IMG/VR virus record: IMGVR_UViG_3300044626_001398
Span: 1-20,127 of that record
Length of the DNA: 20,127 nt
Reading direction: 5' to 3' (one strand)
DNA from: a virus
The stretch's first letter is position 1, and every line of letters begins with the position of its first letter. Under the pieces are notes generated by a model. That model did not search any database. It was not told the origin of the DNA and saw nothing but the letters and a program-made list of their open reading frames with translations. This document shows, piece by piece, positions 1 to 6,172 of this stretch. The position numbers and the translations under genes were made by a program.

Positions 1-1
1 T

Positions 2-112
2 ACGGGCACCATGTACCAGAAGGGCGGCAGCGTCAAGAAGTACGCCACTGGCGGCTCGGTGTGTAGGGGCATGGGCGCGGCCACTAAGGGCGGCAAGTAT
101 AGCATCCGCTGA
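2..112 (+). CDS. Small Gly/Lys-rich phage peptide, C-terminal part
   Basis: An open frame enters from the left edge and stops at TGA 110-112, overlapping the next ATG by one base. The visible product is 36 residues, with KGGSVKKYATGGSV followed by the motif RGMGAATKGGKYSIR at the end. Short basic peptides ending in an RGxGxAxxGGKF-like motif recur beside tail and adaptor genes in T7-like and marine podoviruses; their function is unknown to me. An ATG at 11 would give a complete 33-residue peptide, but no stop codon lies between it and the edge, so a longer protein starting outside is equally possible. One cysteine is present and no membrane segment. Confidence 0.6.
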   Translation, partial: TGTMYQKGGSVKKYATGGSVCRGMGAATKGGKYSIR

Positions 113-780
113 TGGCTACTTCCGGGACAACCAATTTCAGCCTGCCCCTCGATGAATTGCTTGAGCAGGCTAGCCTCCGAGTTGGGGGCGAACCCACACT
201 AGGAACCGAGGCTCGGACATCCCGGCGGGCCTTGGATCTTCTTTTCACGGATCTGCAGAATCGCGGTATCCTTCTCCACACTTTGGAGCAGGTGCTTGTC
301 ACTCTTACGCAGTATCAGGTAACGGTTACGTGCAGCGCCGATACTTTGGATGTGTTGGATGCGGTAGTTCGGCGGACTAATACCGATTTGATGATGACCC
401 GAATCGGCTACGGGGAATACCTCGATATCCCCCGCAAGTCTCAGATGGGGCGGCCGACTCACTTTTTCGTTAACCGGCAGCGGGATTCTACTCTTATTTA
501 CCTGTGGCCTGCGTCGCAAAACAATACTGATATCTTGGTCTATTGGAAGATGCGGTTCGTGCAGGACGCAGGAAAGCTGTCCAATGACCCGGATATGCCG
601 CGCCGCTTCTGGCCCGCTTTGGTTGCCGGTTTGGCTTACTACCTTGCGTTGAATCGCGGGATGCAATTTCCCATGGATCGTCTCGCTATGTTGAAGGCAG
701 AGTACGAAGACCAACTTTCCCACGCTACAGACGAAGATAGGGAGAGGGCTACCCTTCGTATTGTCCCTAGGTATCGGTGA
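112..780 (+). CDS. Head-tail adaptor/connector-type virion protein
   Basis: A 222-residue protein with the pattern of a phage adaptor or head-completion family: an N-terminal ATSGTTNF segment, a helix around residues 38-65 (ALDLLFTDLQNRG, LHTLEQV), then DVLDAVVRR (80-88), IPRKSQMGRPTHFFV (106-120), a beta segment with LIYLWP (128-133), and RFWPALVAGLAYYLALNRG (165-183). I recognise this combination from podovirus virion proteins often annotated as structural or adaptor proteins. In such phages the protein sits under the portal and joins head to tail. The ATG overlaps the previous stop (ATGA), implying translational coupling; no strong Shine-Dalgarno is visible. A second adaptor-type gene lies at 6173, so the exact roles of the two are not settled. 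Confidence 0.65.
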   Translation: MATSGTTNFSLPLDELLEQASLRVGGEPTLGTEARTSRRALDLLFTDLQNRGILLHTLEQVLVTLTQYQVTVTCSADTLDVLDAVVRRTNTDLMMTRIGYGEYLDIPRKSQMGRPTHFFVNRQRDSTLIYLWPASQNNTDILVYWKMRFVQDAGKLSNDPDMPRRFWPALVAGLAYYLALNRGMQFPMDRLAMLKAEYEDQLSHATDEDRERATLRIVPRYR

Positions 781-784
781 CGCC

Positions 785-1075
785 ATGGGACAATTTGCAT
801 CCGGCAAACATAGTTGGAGTCTTTGCGATAGGTGCGGCTTTCGCTTCCGGTACCTTCAGATTCGTACCGAGATCGGAACCAAGTGGCGCGTCTGCAGCAC
901 CTGCAACGACGGTCAATTCAACTTAGTTTCCCATCCGCAAAATAGGCCGCCGCCCGTTTTCCCGGATCCCCAGGCTTTGCGGTTCCCCCGGCCGGATGTC
1001 AACTTGGCTCAAAGTGCCAATCTTGACGACGAGCAGCAGCTTCCGTTGGATGAGAGTGGACCGGGGACGCCCTGA
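785..1075 (+). CDS. Four-cysteine zinc-ribbon phage protein
   Basis: A 96-residue protein starting MGQFASGKHS. It carries CDRC (C14, C17) and CSTC (C37, C40), a spacing typical of a zinc ribbon, with aromatic residues between (FRFRYLQ). The C-terminal half is Pro-rich and contains DPQALRFPRPD (61-71), which I recognise from small zinc-ribbon proteins encoded beside tail genes in many marine and T7-like phages. The frame opens further at 761, but that start would overlap the upstream gene by 20 bases, while MGQFASGKH matches the usual N-terminus, so 785 is preferred. The four bases between stop and start suggest reinitiation. The stop overlaps the ATG of the next gene. The function in the particle or cell is unknown. 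Confidence 0.7.
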   Translation: MGQFASGKHSWSLCDRCGFRFRYLQIRTEIGTKWRVCSTCNDGQFNLVSHPQNRPPPVFPDPQALRFPRPDVNLAQSANLDDEQQLPLDESGPGTP

Positions 1076-2592
1076 TGTCTATCGTGTCTGGAGATCGTGT
1101 TAGAGAATTTTCGAACACGATGGGGCCCGGGAACATCTATCTGCAGGGGGCGGTACGGACCTACAGGCGATTTTCGGATGGCGTTGGTGTTGGCAACCAA
1201 ACCTATTACGCCATCGTCCATAGTACCCTCAATCAGTATGAGGTGGGCCTCGGTACCGTCATCACGGTGGGGGCCCTCTACTATCTGCAGCGCGATTCCG
1301 TAATTGTTTCTTCCAATAGCAACCAGTTTGTAAATTTCTCTGAGGGCATCAAACAGATCTCCACGGTTTACCCGGGGACCCAATTCGATCTCATTTCTGG
1401 CTATGTTTCCGCTACCCAGGGTTACGTGGTGGCAGCTTCTGCCTACGCGACGCAAGCTGCGCAGCAGGCATCGATTGCTGAAGTCCACGCGAATGCGGCT
1501 CAGGCGTATGTGGTTACCGCCCAGGTGGAAGCCAACGCGGCGGCAAGTCTTGCGGCAGTAGCTTCTGCTTTCGCAACGCAGGCACAGACGGCCAAAACTT
1601 CTGCGGAAATAGCGGCAGCCCAATCTTTTGTGTACGCTACCTCGGCGTCTGCCTTTGCTACTCAAGCGGGCGCTTTTGCCAATACTGCGTCGGTGGCTGC
1701 TGTATCCGCCAACAATGCTGCATCTTTGGCTAATGTTTATGCCAATGCGGCATCTGTCACTTATGTCAACGTAGTTTCCGTAGCCAATTATGTATCGGCA
1801 GTAGCTGCGGGTGTTTCCTCTGTTGCCGACCAAGTGTCGGCAGCGCAAGCTGCAGCGTCTGCCGCTTTGGTTTACAAGGCTTCTGCGTCGGCTTTTGCCA
1901 CGGATGCCGCAAACTACGCATCCGCCGCTTTGGTCTACAGGGCATCGGCGTCTGCATATTCTACAGAAGCCGGGGGCTACGCTTCCTTGGCGGCCATCTA
2001 TCGCACTAGTGCAAATGCGGGGGCCAGTCTTGCCGCCTATTATGCAGATATTGCGAGTGTCGCAGGGTTGCAAGCTGCGGCAGCAGCTTCGTCTGCGGCA
2101 ATCTATGTCAATCAGGCTGGGGTTGCTGCCGCTTCCGCTGCCCTTGGCGCGAGTCAGGCAGGTACTTTCGCTAACATTGCCTCTATCGCCGCTGTCTCCG
2201 CCAACAATGCCGCTAGTATCGCTAGCGTACATGCAAATACGGCATCTATTGCCGCAGTATCCGCAAACAACGCAGCTAGTATCGCAGGAGTTTTTGCGGC
2301 GTCAGCTTCAGCGTTTGCGTCTGCCGCATCTCGGGACGCCTCCCTTGCTTTCATTTACCGGACATCTGCGTCTGCATTCGCTACTTCCGCTGCTGCTGAT
2401 GCTTCTTTGGCGGCAATCTACAGAACTTCCGCCAACAATGCGGCCTCCATCGCGGGGGTATTCGCCGCATCTGCGTCAGTCGCCAACGTGTCTGCCCAGG
2501 CAGCGTTATCTGCGTTAAATGCTCGAATAACTTTTGGAACTGCCGTGCCTACGGGGGGTTCTAATGGAGATATTTACTTCCAGTATACTTGA
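1075..2592 (+). CDS. Ala/Ser-repeat tail fibre-like protein
   Basis: A 505-residue protein with three parts. Residues 1-100 have the pattern of a phage fibre attachment domain (DRVREFSNTMGPGNIYLQGAV, then YYAIVH, YEVGLGTV, L.RDSVIVSSN). Residues from about 113 to 483 are almost only Ala, Ser, Asn, Val and Tyr, in 7- and 21-residue periods, which suggests a long helical, probably oligomeric shaft. The last residues (FGTAVPTGGSNGDIYFQYT) form an ending often seen on phage fibre proteins. No enzymatic or clear receptor-binding domain follows the shaft, so binding may need another protein or the tip itself. The ATG overlaps the previous stop. Repeat units are similar in protein but diverged in codons, so the repeat is old or kept by selection on protein. 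Confidence 0.7.
   Translation: MSIVSGDRVREFSNTMGPGNIYLQGAVRTYRRFSDGVGVGNQTYYAIVHSTLNQYEVGLGTVITVGALYYLQRDSVIVSSNSNQFVNFSEGIKQISTVYPGTQFDLISGYVSATQGYVVAASAYATQAAQQASIAEVHANAAQAYVVTAQVEANAAASLAAVASAFATQAQTAKTSAEIAAAQSFVYATSASAFATQAGAFANTASVAAVSANNAASLANVYANAASVTYVNVVSVANYVSAVAAGVSSVADQVSAAQAAASAALVYKASASAFATDAANYASAALVYRASASAYSTEAGGYASLAAIYRTSANAGASLAAYYADIASVAGLQAAAAASSAAIYVNQAGVAAASAALGASQAGTFANIASIAAVSANNAASIASVHANTASIAAVSANNAASIAGVFAASASAFASAASRDASLAFIYRTSASAFATSAAADASLAAIYRTSANNAASIAGVFAASASVANVSAQAALSALNARITFGTAVPTGGSNGDIYFQYT
1411..2523 (+). repeat. Heptad/21-residue Ala-Ser repeat region in fibre gene
   Basis: Within the fibre gene, units of 63 bases can be aligned: ALVYKASASAF starts at 1864, ALVYRASASAY at 1927 and AAIYRTSANAG at 1990. 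A pair AAVSANNAASI starts at 2188 and 2251. Another pair, AFIYRTSASAF and AAIYRTSANNA, starts at 2347 and 2410. Each unit is 21 codons, equal to three heptads. Spacing between these clusters is not always a multiple of 63, so insertions have shifted the register. Outer boundaries are approximate. Confidence 0.65.
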
Positions 2593-2598
2593 TAGTCC

Positions 2599-2621
2599 CC
2601 TCACTTTCCGATAGAATGAGG
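2599..2621 (+). promoter_or_regulatory. Weak hairpin covering the ribosome site of the 2627 gene
   Basis: CCTCA at 2599-2603 is complementary to TGAGG at 2617-2621, and TGAGG is the only Shine-Dalgarno-like element before ATG 2627. Inside, T2605-A2615, T2606-G2614 and T2607-A2613 can also pair after one mismatch. The stem is short, so this is a candidate translational control element only. Confidence 0.3.
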
Positions 2622-2626
2622 CCATC

Positions 2627-3058
2627 ATGCCAGTGACAATTTCCCTGTATAACCACACGGCGCGGCGTTTTGCGGATGGCAGTAATTCCTCCGCAGACAC
2701 CTATAAAGTGTCTATGTACACTTCCGTTGTTTTCGACGCCACCAATACGACGTTGGCCTCCGCTGGGGGAAACGAAACTACGGGGGGTACAGGCTATACG
2801 GCAGGCGGCCAGATTCTAGCTAATGTCACTGTCGCAACAGTTACCACCAACGATGCTAGATTTGATGCGGATGATGTAACGTGGACTGCCACAGGTGGAA
2901 ACATTACGGCATCGTTTGCCATTATTTACAACGATACGGATGCCAACGACCCTCCTCTGGCTTTCATTAATTTCGATGGTAGCCAGACTGCAGGATCGGG
3001 TACGGACTTTAAGATCGTGTGGGATTCCAGCGGCATCTTTGCCTTTACGGTGGCCTAA
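2627..3058 (+). CDS. Conserved phage virion-type protein, beta-rich
   Basis: A 143-residue protein starting MPVTISLYNHTARRF, with DTYKVSMYTS, YTAGGQILANV, FDADDVTWTATGG, FAIIYNDTDANDPPLAF and FKIVWDSSGIFAFTV following. I recognise this set of motifs from a widespread family of uncharacterised proteins in structural modules of tailed phages. It is beta-rich, lacks cysteine, signal peptide or membrane segment, and is probably a small virion component such as a decoration or tail protein; that role is inferred from context. GAGG at 2618-2621 sits five bases before the ATG. Its TAA overlaps the ATG of the next gene (TAATG), suggesting coupling. Confidence 0.65.
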   Translation: MPVTISLYNHTARRFADGSNSSADTYKVSMYTSVVFDATNTTLASAGGNETTGGTGYTAGGQILANVTVATVTTNDARFDADDVTWTATGGNITASFAIIYNDTDANDPPLAFINFDGSQTAGSGTDFKIVWDSSGIFAFTVA

Positions 3059-4479
3059 TGGCTGACAATGTCGGCATAACCCCAGGCTCCGGCGCAACTG
3101 CTGCCGCCGACGACATCGGCGGTGTCCTGTACCAGCGTGTCAAAATTGTCACTGGCACCGACGGCGTTGCGGATGGCGATGTCTCTTCTGCCAACCCGAT
3201 GCCTGTCCAGATGCCCGGCGTCACGGCAGATGATCCCCTTCCCGTCCGCCTCGATCAGGGCCCAGAGGCCATTATCAGCACCAATGGGTCACTGCAAGTT
3301 GACGCGACGCAGTCTAATGAGATGTCTGCGGAAAGCCTCAACGCCCGCAACGCCGCGCTGCGGGGCGACGAGCCTGTGCAGATGGTGGGGCTGCATCCGT
3401 CGTATCCGCTGCCCATCGACACGGCGACCCCCCTGCCCGTGGCGGCACAAGCTCCCACCGGGGAATGGGTTTCGATTCCGGTTGTTGTTCCGAATGTTCC
3501 TGAAGCAACCGTTGTTACTTTTCCAACTTCTACCCCTAGCAAGACGAGTCCGATATGGAAAGGAACAGATCGTTTAGTTCCAGTTGCAGTCGATCCTAAT
3601 TTTGTGTATTCGCACAAACGATTTGCGCCGTATACTGTCTTTAACACAGGCGTTCATGCTCGATATGTGTTTGATACGATAGGCTACAGCGTCGCGCAGA
3701 TTTTGTATATTAAGGGAGGACTAAATATAGTAGGGGTAGAGTTTACAAATGACTTTACGTTGGGAAATTGGGTGCAATACTCTTGGTACGTCCAATCCGG
3801 AGGGGTAAGTAGTGGTAGCGGTCAGTGGCAAGGAGGCATCAACCCATCGGGGGTGTACCAAATTATCGTTCCGTGTTTTGCTCGGTACATGAGGCTTCAG
3901 TCCAACGTATCCAATCCACAAACAGATACGATAACAGTTACGTTAATGAATGGGGTCCAGATTCCGTTTACAAGTACTGCTGCAAATATAACTGCAATCG
4001 GTGGAACAGCGGTTACTGCCGCGTCTGCGCAGCTTGGCGTTAACGCATTTGGCCCCACCGCTTCTGGTGCTGCGCACAGCACCAACAACCCCGTGCAGAT
4101 GTCTGGCTCGGACGGCACCAACGTCCGCCGCATCCTCACTGACACCAGCGGCAACACCCGCGTCGTCGGCCCTCTGGCGGCGGGCACCTCGCTGATCCCT
4201 CCGACCAATGCCGCTTTCGCCCCCGCTCTGATGGGCATTACGGATCTGGAAGGCAGGGTCCGGCGCATCACCGGAGATGTGCGCGGCCGCCAAGCTGTGA
4301 CGCTGCCCGACGCCACCGCTGCCGATGACGGCATTATCGACGCCCTCAACAACGTGGTGCGTGAGTTGAAATTGTTGAACGCGAAGATCACGGATCTTCC
4401 CTACTGGCTAGGCATCAACTCGGTGATGCCGGATGACGGCCAATCTTTCCGAGATGATCCCACTCTTTTCAATAAGTAA
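3058..4479 (+). CDS. Modular virion protein with an AT-rich inserted domain
   Basis: A 473-residue protein starting MADNVGITPGSGATAAADDIGGVLYQRVKIV, an N-terminus common in phage structural proteins. The frame extends to 3019, but the ATG at 3058 overlapping the upstream TAA is the natural start. Residues 1-139 and 320-473 are GC-rich and carry VQM/VRL repeats, IGGTAV, NPVQMSGSDGTNVRRILTDTSGN and a C-terminal helix (DALNNVVRELKLLNAKI) that may help oligomerisation. Residues about 140-319 are beta-rich and encoded by much AT-richer DNA (see the finding). This middle part ends near PCFARYMRLQ, which loosely recalls carbohydrate-binding sandwich domains; that is a guess. It is probably a tail or baseplate-like surface protein. 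No catalytic motif was seen. Confidence 0.6.
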   Translation: MADNVGITPGSGATAAADDIGGVLYQRVKIVTGTDGVADGDVSSANPMPVQMPGVTADDPLPVRLDQGPEAIISTNGSLQVDATQSNEMSAESLNARNAALRGDEPVQMVGLHPSYPLPIDTATPLPVAAQAPTGEWVSIPVVVPNVPEATVVTFPTSTPSKTSPIWKGTDRLVPVAVDPNFVYSHKRFAPYTVFNTGVHARYVFDTIGYSVAQILYIKGGLNIVGVEFTNDFTLGNWVQYSWYVQSGGVSSGSGQWQGGINPSGVYQIIVPCFARYMRLQSNVSNPQTDTITVTLMNGVQIPFTSTAANITAIGGTAVTAASAQLGVNAFGPTASGAAHSTNNPVQMSGSDGTNVRRILTDTSGNTRVVGPLAAGTSLIPPTNAAFAPALMGITDLEGRVRRITGDVRGRQAVTLPDATAADDGIIDALNNVVRELKLLNAKITDLPYWLGINSVMPDDGQSFRDDPTLFNK

Positions 4480-4483
4480 GGAG
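4478..4483 (+). promoter_or_regulatory. Strong Shine-Dalgarno for the 4491 gene
   Basis: AAGGAG overlaps the TAA stop of the preceding gene and lies seven bases before ATG 4491. It fixes that start and suggests high expression. Confidence 0.75.
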
Positions 4484-4490
4484 CCTAGCT

Positions 4491-5162
4491 ATGCTTGTTC
4501 AAGGTACTACCGGCCCGGTCAATTTCGGCGACGGCGTCAACCCGTCCGTGCGGCAGGGACGCCAGGGCGATGTTATCGTCTCCGCGTTGCATGGTCGCTA
4601 CTACGAGCAGAACTACCGCAACAACGTCTACTTCACCGGCCACACGGCGCTGACGGCGCTGTCTGCCAACACCATCACGCTGACTGCCACGACGACGCCG
4701 ATTCTTGGCATTTACAATCCGCTGTCCAGCACTGTCAACGCCGTGGTTCTGCAGGCTATGCTGAATGTCGTTCCCAACAACTTAACGTCAGGCGCGGCGC
4801 CGGGGGCTTTTGTGTGGGCAGTTTCCACCGGCAACGGCGTAATCTCGACTGGCCTCACCCCCTACAATGCCAAGACCCTGATTGCCGCCGGTTCTCAGGT
4901 TCGTGGTTTTGCTGGTGCCACTGCGCTGACGGCCCTCACAAACAACCTTGTGGTTGCTGCCGGTTCGCAGCTTCCCAGTCCCAGCGGCCTTACGTATACG
5001 ACGTTGGCCAGCACTGCCCTTCTGCCCTCTTACTCTGGTCGTGAGGATCTGGATGGCAGCATCATCATTCCGCCCGGTGGTGTCCTGGCCCTTCTGAACA
5101 CCACCTCGTCTACGGTCTTCAGTGCTGTTGGCCGCCTGACTTGGGAAGAAGTCCCGGTCTGA
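4491..5162 (+). CDS. Conserved phage virion-type protein (GRYYEQNYRNNVYF family)
   Basis: A 223-residue protein starting MLVQGTTGPVNFGDGVNPSVRQGRQGDVIVS, followed by LHGRYYEQNYRNNVYFTG (about 34-51), a beta-rich middle with PILGIYNPLSSTVNAVVLQA and DGSIIIPPGGVLALL near the C-terminus. I recognise this as a recurring uncharacterised protein of phage structural modules; the many short beta strands and Thr/Ala richness fit a surface sandwich protein. A clear AAGGAG ribosome site precedes it, and it has an 11-base gap upstream, unlike most genes here, so it may be translated independently at high level. A role as a tail or head decoration component is inferred from context only. Confidence 0.6.
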   Translation: MLVQGTTGPVNFGDGVNPSVRQGRQGDVIVSALHGRYYEQNYRNNVYFTGHTALTALSANTITLTATTTPILGIYNPLSSTVNAVVLQAMLNVVPNNLTSGAAPGAFVWAVSTGNGVISTGLTPYNAKTLIAAGSQVRGFAGATALTALTNNLVVAAGSQLPSPSGLTYTTLASTALLPSYSGREDLDGSIIIPPGGVLALLNTTSSTVFSAVGRLTWEEVPV

Positions 5163-5167
5163 TCGTG

Positions 5168-5335
5168 ATGAGCATCGACTATCTTCTGGTGATCGCGGAG
5201 CGGCGCCTAGTCCAACTGGAGTTGGCTAGGCGCAACTCGGAGCAGACCGGCGATCTGGATGCCGTGATGTCGCTCGACGTCCAGATCATTGAGACGCAAA
5301 CGACAATCGCCAAATTGAAAACGCTAGTGAACTAA
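5168..5335 (+). CDS. Small coiled-coil phage protein
   Basis: A 55-residue protein starting MSIDYLLVIAERRLVQLELARRN. The whole chain looks alpha-helical, with a GDLDAVMSL turn near the middle and charged or Leu-rich heptads on both sides, so a helical hairpin or coiled coil is likely. Small proteins with an AERRL...GDLDA...ETE/ETQ.TIA.L layout are common beside tail genes in related phages. The frame extends back to 5141, but that would overlap the preceding gene; ATG 5168 gives the usual N-terminus, and GTG 5165 directly before it is an alternative. Function unknown. Confidence 0.6.
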   Translation: MSIDYLLVIAERRLVQLELARRNSEQTGDLDAVMSLDVQIIETQTTIAKLKTLVN

Positions 5336-5339
5336 CTGG

Positions 5340-5373
5340 TGGCCGGGTCGGGCGCAGTCGCTTGATCCGGCCA
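5340..5373 (+). terminator. 15-bp hairpin followed by TTTT, terminator or processing-site candidate
   Basis: In the only sizeable gap, arms 5340-5354 and 5359-5373 pair along 15 positions with loop CAGT (5355-5358). The outer seven pairs are perfect (TGGCCGG with CCGGCCA) and three G-T pairs lie inside. GAC and then TTTT at 5377-5380 follow, which resembles a rho-independent terminator with a short U tract. Because same-direction genes continue immediately, partial termination or an RNA-processing or stability site is as likely as full termination. Confidence 0.5.
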
Positions 5374-5399
5374 GACTTTTGACGGTGGCGGGCTGACGC

Positions 5400-6170
5400 A
5401 TGTCGCAACTGCAAGGCCTTACGTTTCTTTTTTCGCCGCTGCTGGGTGGCGCTGCCGGTACTGTCGCCTGCCCTGCTGCCCAAATTTTTCTGGTAGCCAA
5501 CGCGCCGCAGATCGCGGCTGGGAAGTCCATCTCGGTTCCGGCGGCTACCGTCACATTGGCAGGTGTTGCCCCCCTGGTGGGGACCGGGAAGTCCATCGCC
5601 GTACCGGCCGCTCCTGTCGTGTTGGCGGCCCAGGCGCCGCAATTGGCGCTAAGTACGTCGATCCAGGTTCCGGCGGTGACAATCGATCTCGCCGCATCTG
5701 CTCCCGTTATCTTAGTTGATCGGTTGGTATTCGTCCCGGCAGCCTCTTTGGGAATAGCAGGGGCAGCTCCCCAAGTCGTAAGTGGCAAAACGCTTGTCAT
5801 CCCTTCGGCTTCTATTGGGGTGAGTGGAAATTTTCCAGCGGTCAATTCCGGAAAATCAATCAACACTCCACCTGCTGCAATATCACTGGCAGCAAATGCC
5901 CCGGTTATTGGGCTCGGTACCAATATCTTCTGCCCCAACGCGCCCATCGCAGTTACTGCTTCGGCTCCGCAAATCTTCGTCAATCGAATTTTCGATATTC
6001 CGTCGGTTCCCATCGTCATCTCTGGGATTGCCCCCATCCAGGTGGGATCTACCAGGACTCAGGCATGGGTTAAAATTTCGGGGGTGTGGCGGCAGGCCAC
6101 CGTTTGGCTTAATGTTGGGGGGACCTGGAAAGTCGTCAGATCTTATGTTAAAGTGGGAGCTTGGAGGTAA
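5400..6170 (+). CDS. Virion-type protein built of nine 22-residue repeats
   Basis: A 256-residue protein. Residues 23-220 are nine uninterrupted 22-residue repeats; every unit has proline at positions 3 and 14, with short hydrophobic strands and usually a GKSI-like end. The last 36 residues are Trp-rich (WVKISGVWR, VWLNVGGTWK, VKVGAWR), the kind of ending seen on many phage tail proteins. The regular strand-turn pattern suggests a beta-solenoid or extended fibre-like rod, which is inference. No signal peptide or catalytic residues are visible. It follows the hairpin gap and precedes an adaptor gene, so it is likely a tail-associated structural protein. GGTGGCGGG about ten bases upstream is the only ribosome-site candidate. 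Confidence 0.65.
   Translation: MSQLQGLTFLFSPLLGGAAGTVACPAAQIFLVANAPQIAAGKSISVPAATVTLAGVAPLVGTGKSIAVPAAPVVLAAQAPQLALSTSIQVPAVTIDLAASAPVILVDRLVFVPAASLGIAGAAPQVVSGKTLVIPSASIGVSGNFPAVNSGKSINTPPAAISLAANAPVIGLGTNIFCPNAPIAVTASAPQIFVNRIFDIPSVPIVISGIAPIQVGSTRTQAWVKISGVWRQATVWLNVGGTWKVVRSYVKVGAWR
5466..6059 (+). repeat. Nine tandem 66-bp (22-codon) repeats
   Basis: Units start at 5466 and every 66 bases after it. Prolines 3 and 14 are kept in all nine units, giving a Pro every 11 residues. Units 1-3 share long identical codon runs such as GGGAAGTCCATC and look recently duplicated. Units 5-9 are diverged and AT-richer. Confidence 0.85.
6163..6168 (+). promoter_or_regulatory. Strong Shine-Dalgarno for the adaptor gene at 6173
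   Basis: GGAGGT lies four bases before ATG 6173 and inside the end of the previous gene. It supports ATG 6173 over an in-frame TTG at 6161, which would place the ribosome site within the coding region. Confidence 0.75.
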
Positions 6171-6172
6171 CA

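Noticed and set aside
1009-2232. 407-residue open frame on the minus strand
   Set aside because: It lies antisense to the Ala/Ser repeat gene; its Arg/Cys/Gly-rich low-complexity product mirrors the codon bias of the repeat, and it matches no family.
1811-2518. 235-residue Leu/Pro-rich plus-strand frame
   Set aside because: It is the shifted frame of the Ala/Ser repeats, so its apparent periodicity comes from the real gene.
3420-4020. AT-rich island as an insertion sequence or separate gene
   Set aside because: No transposase, inverted ends or target duplication; the frame is unbroken from 3058 to 4479.
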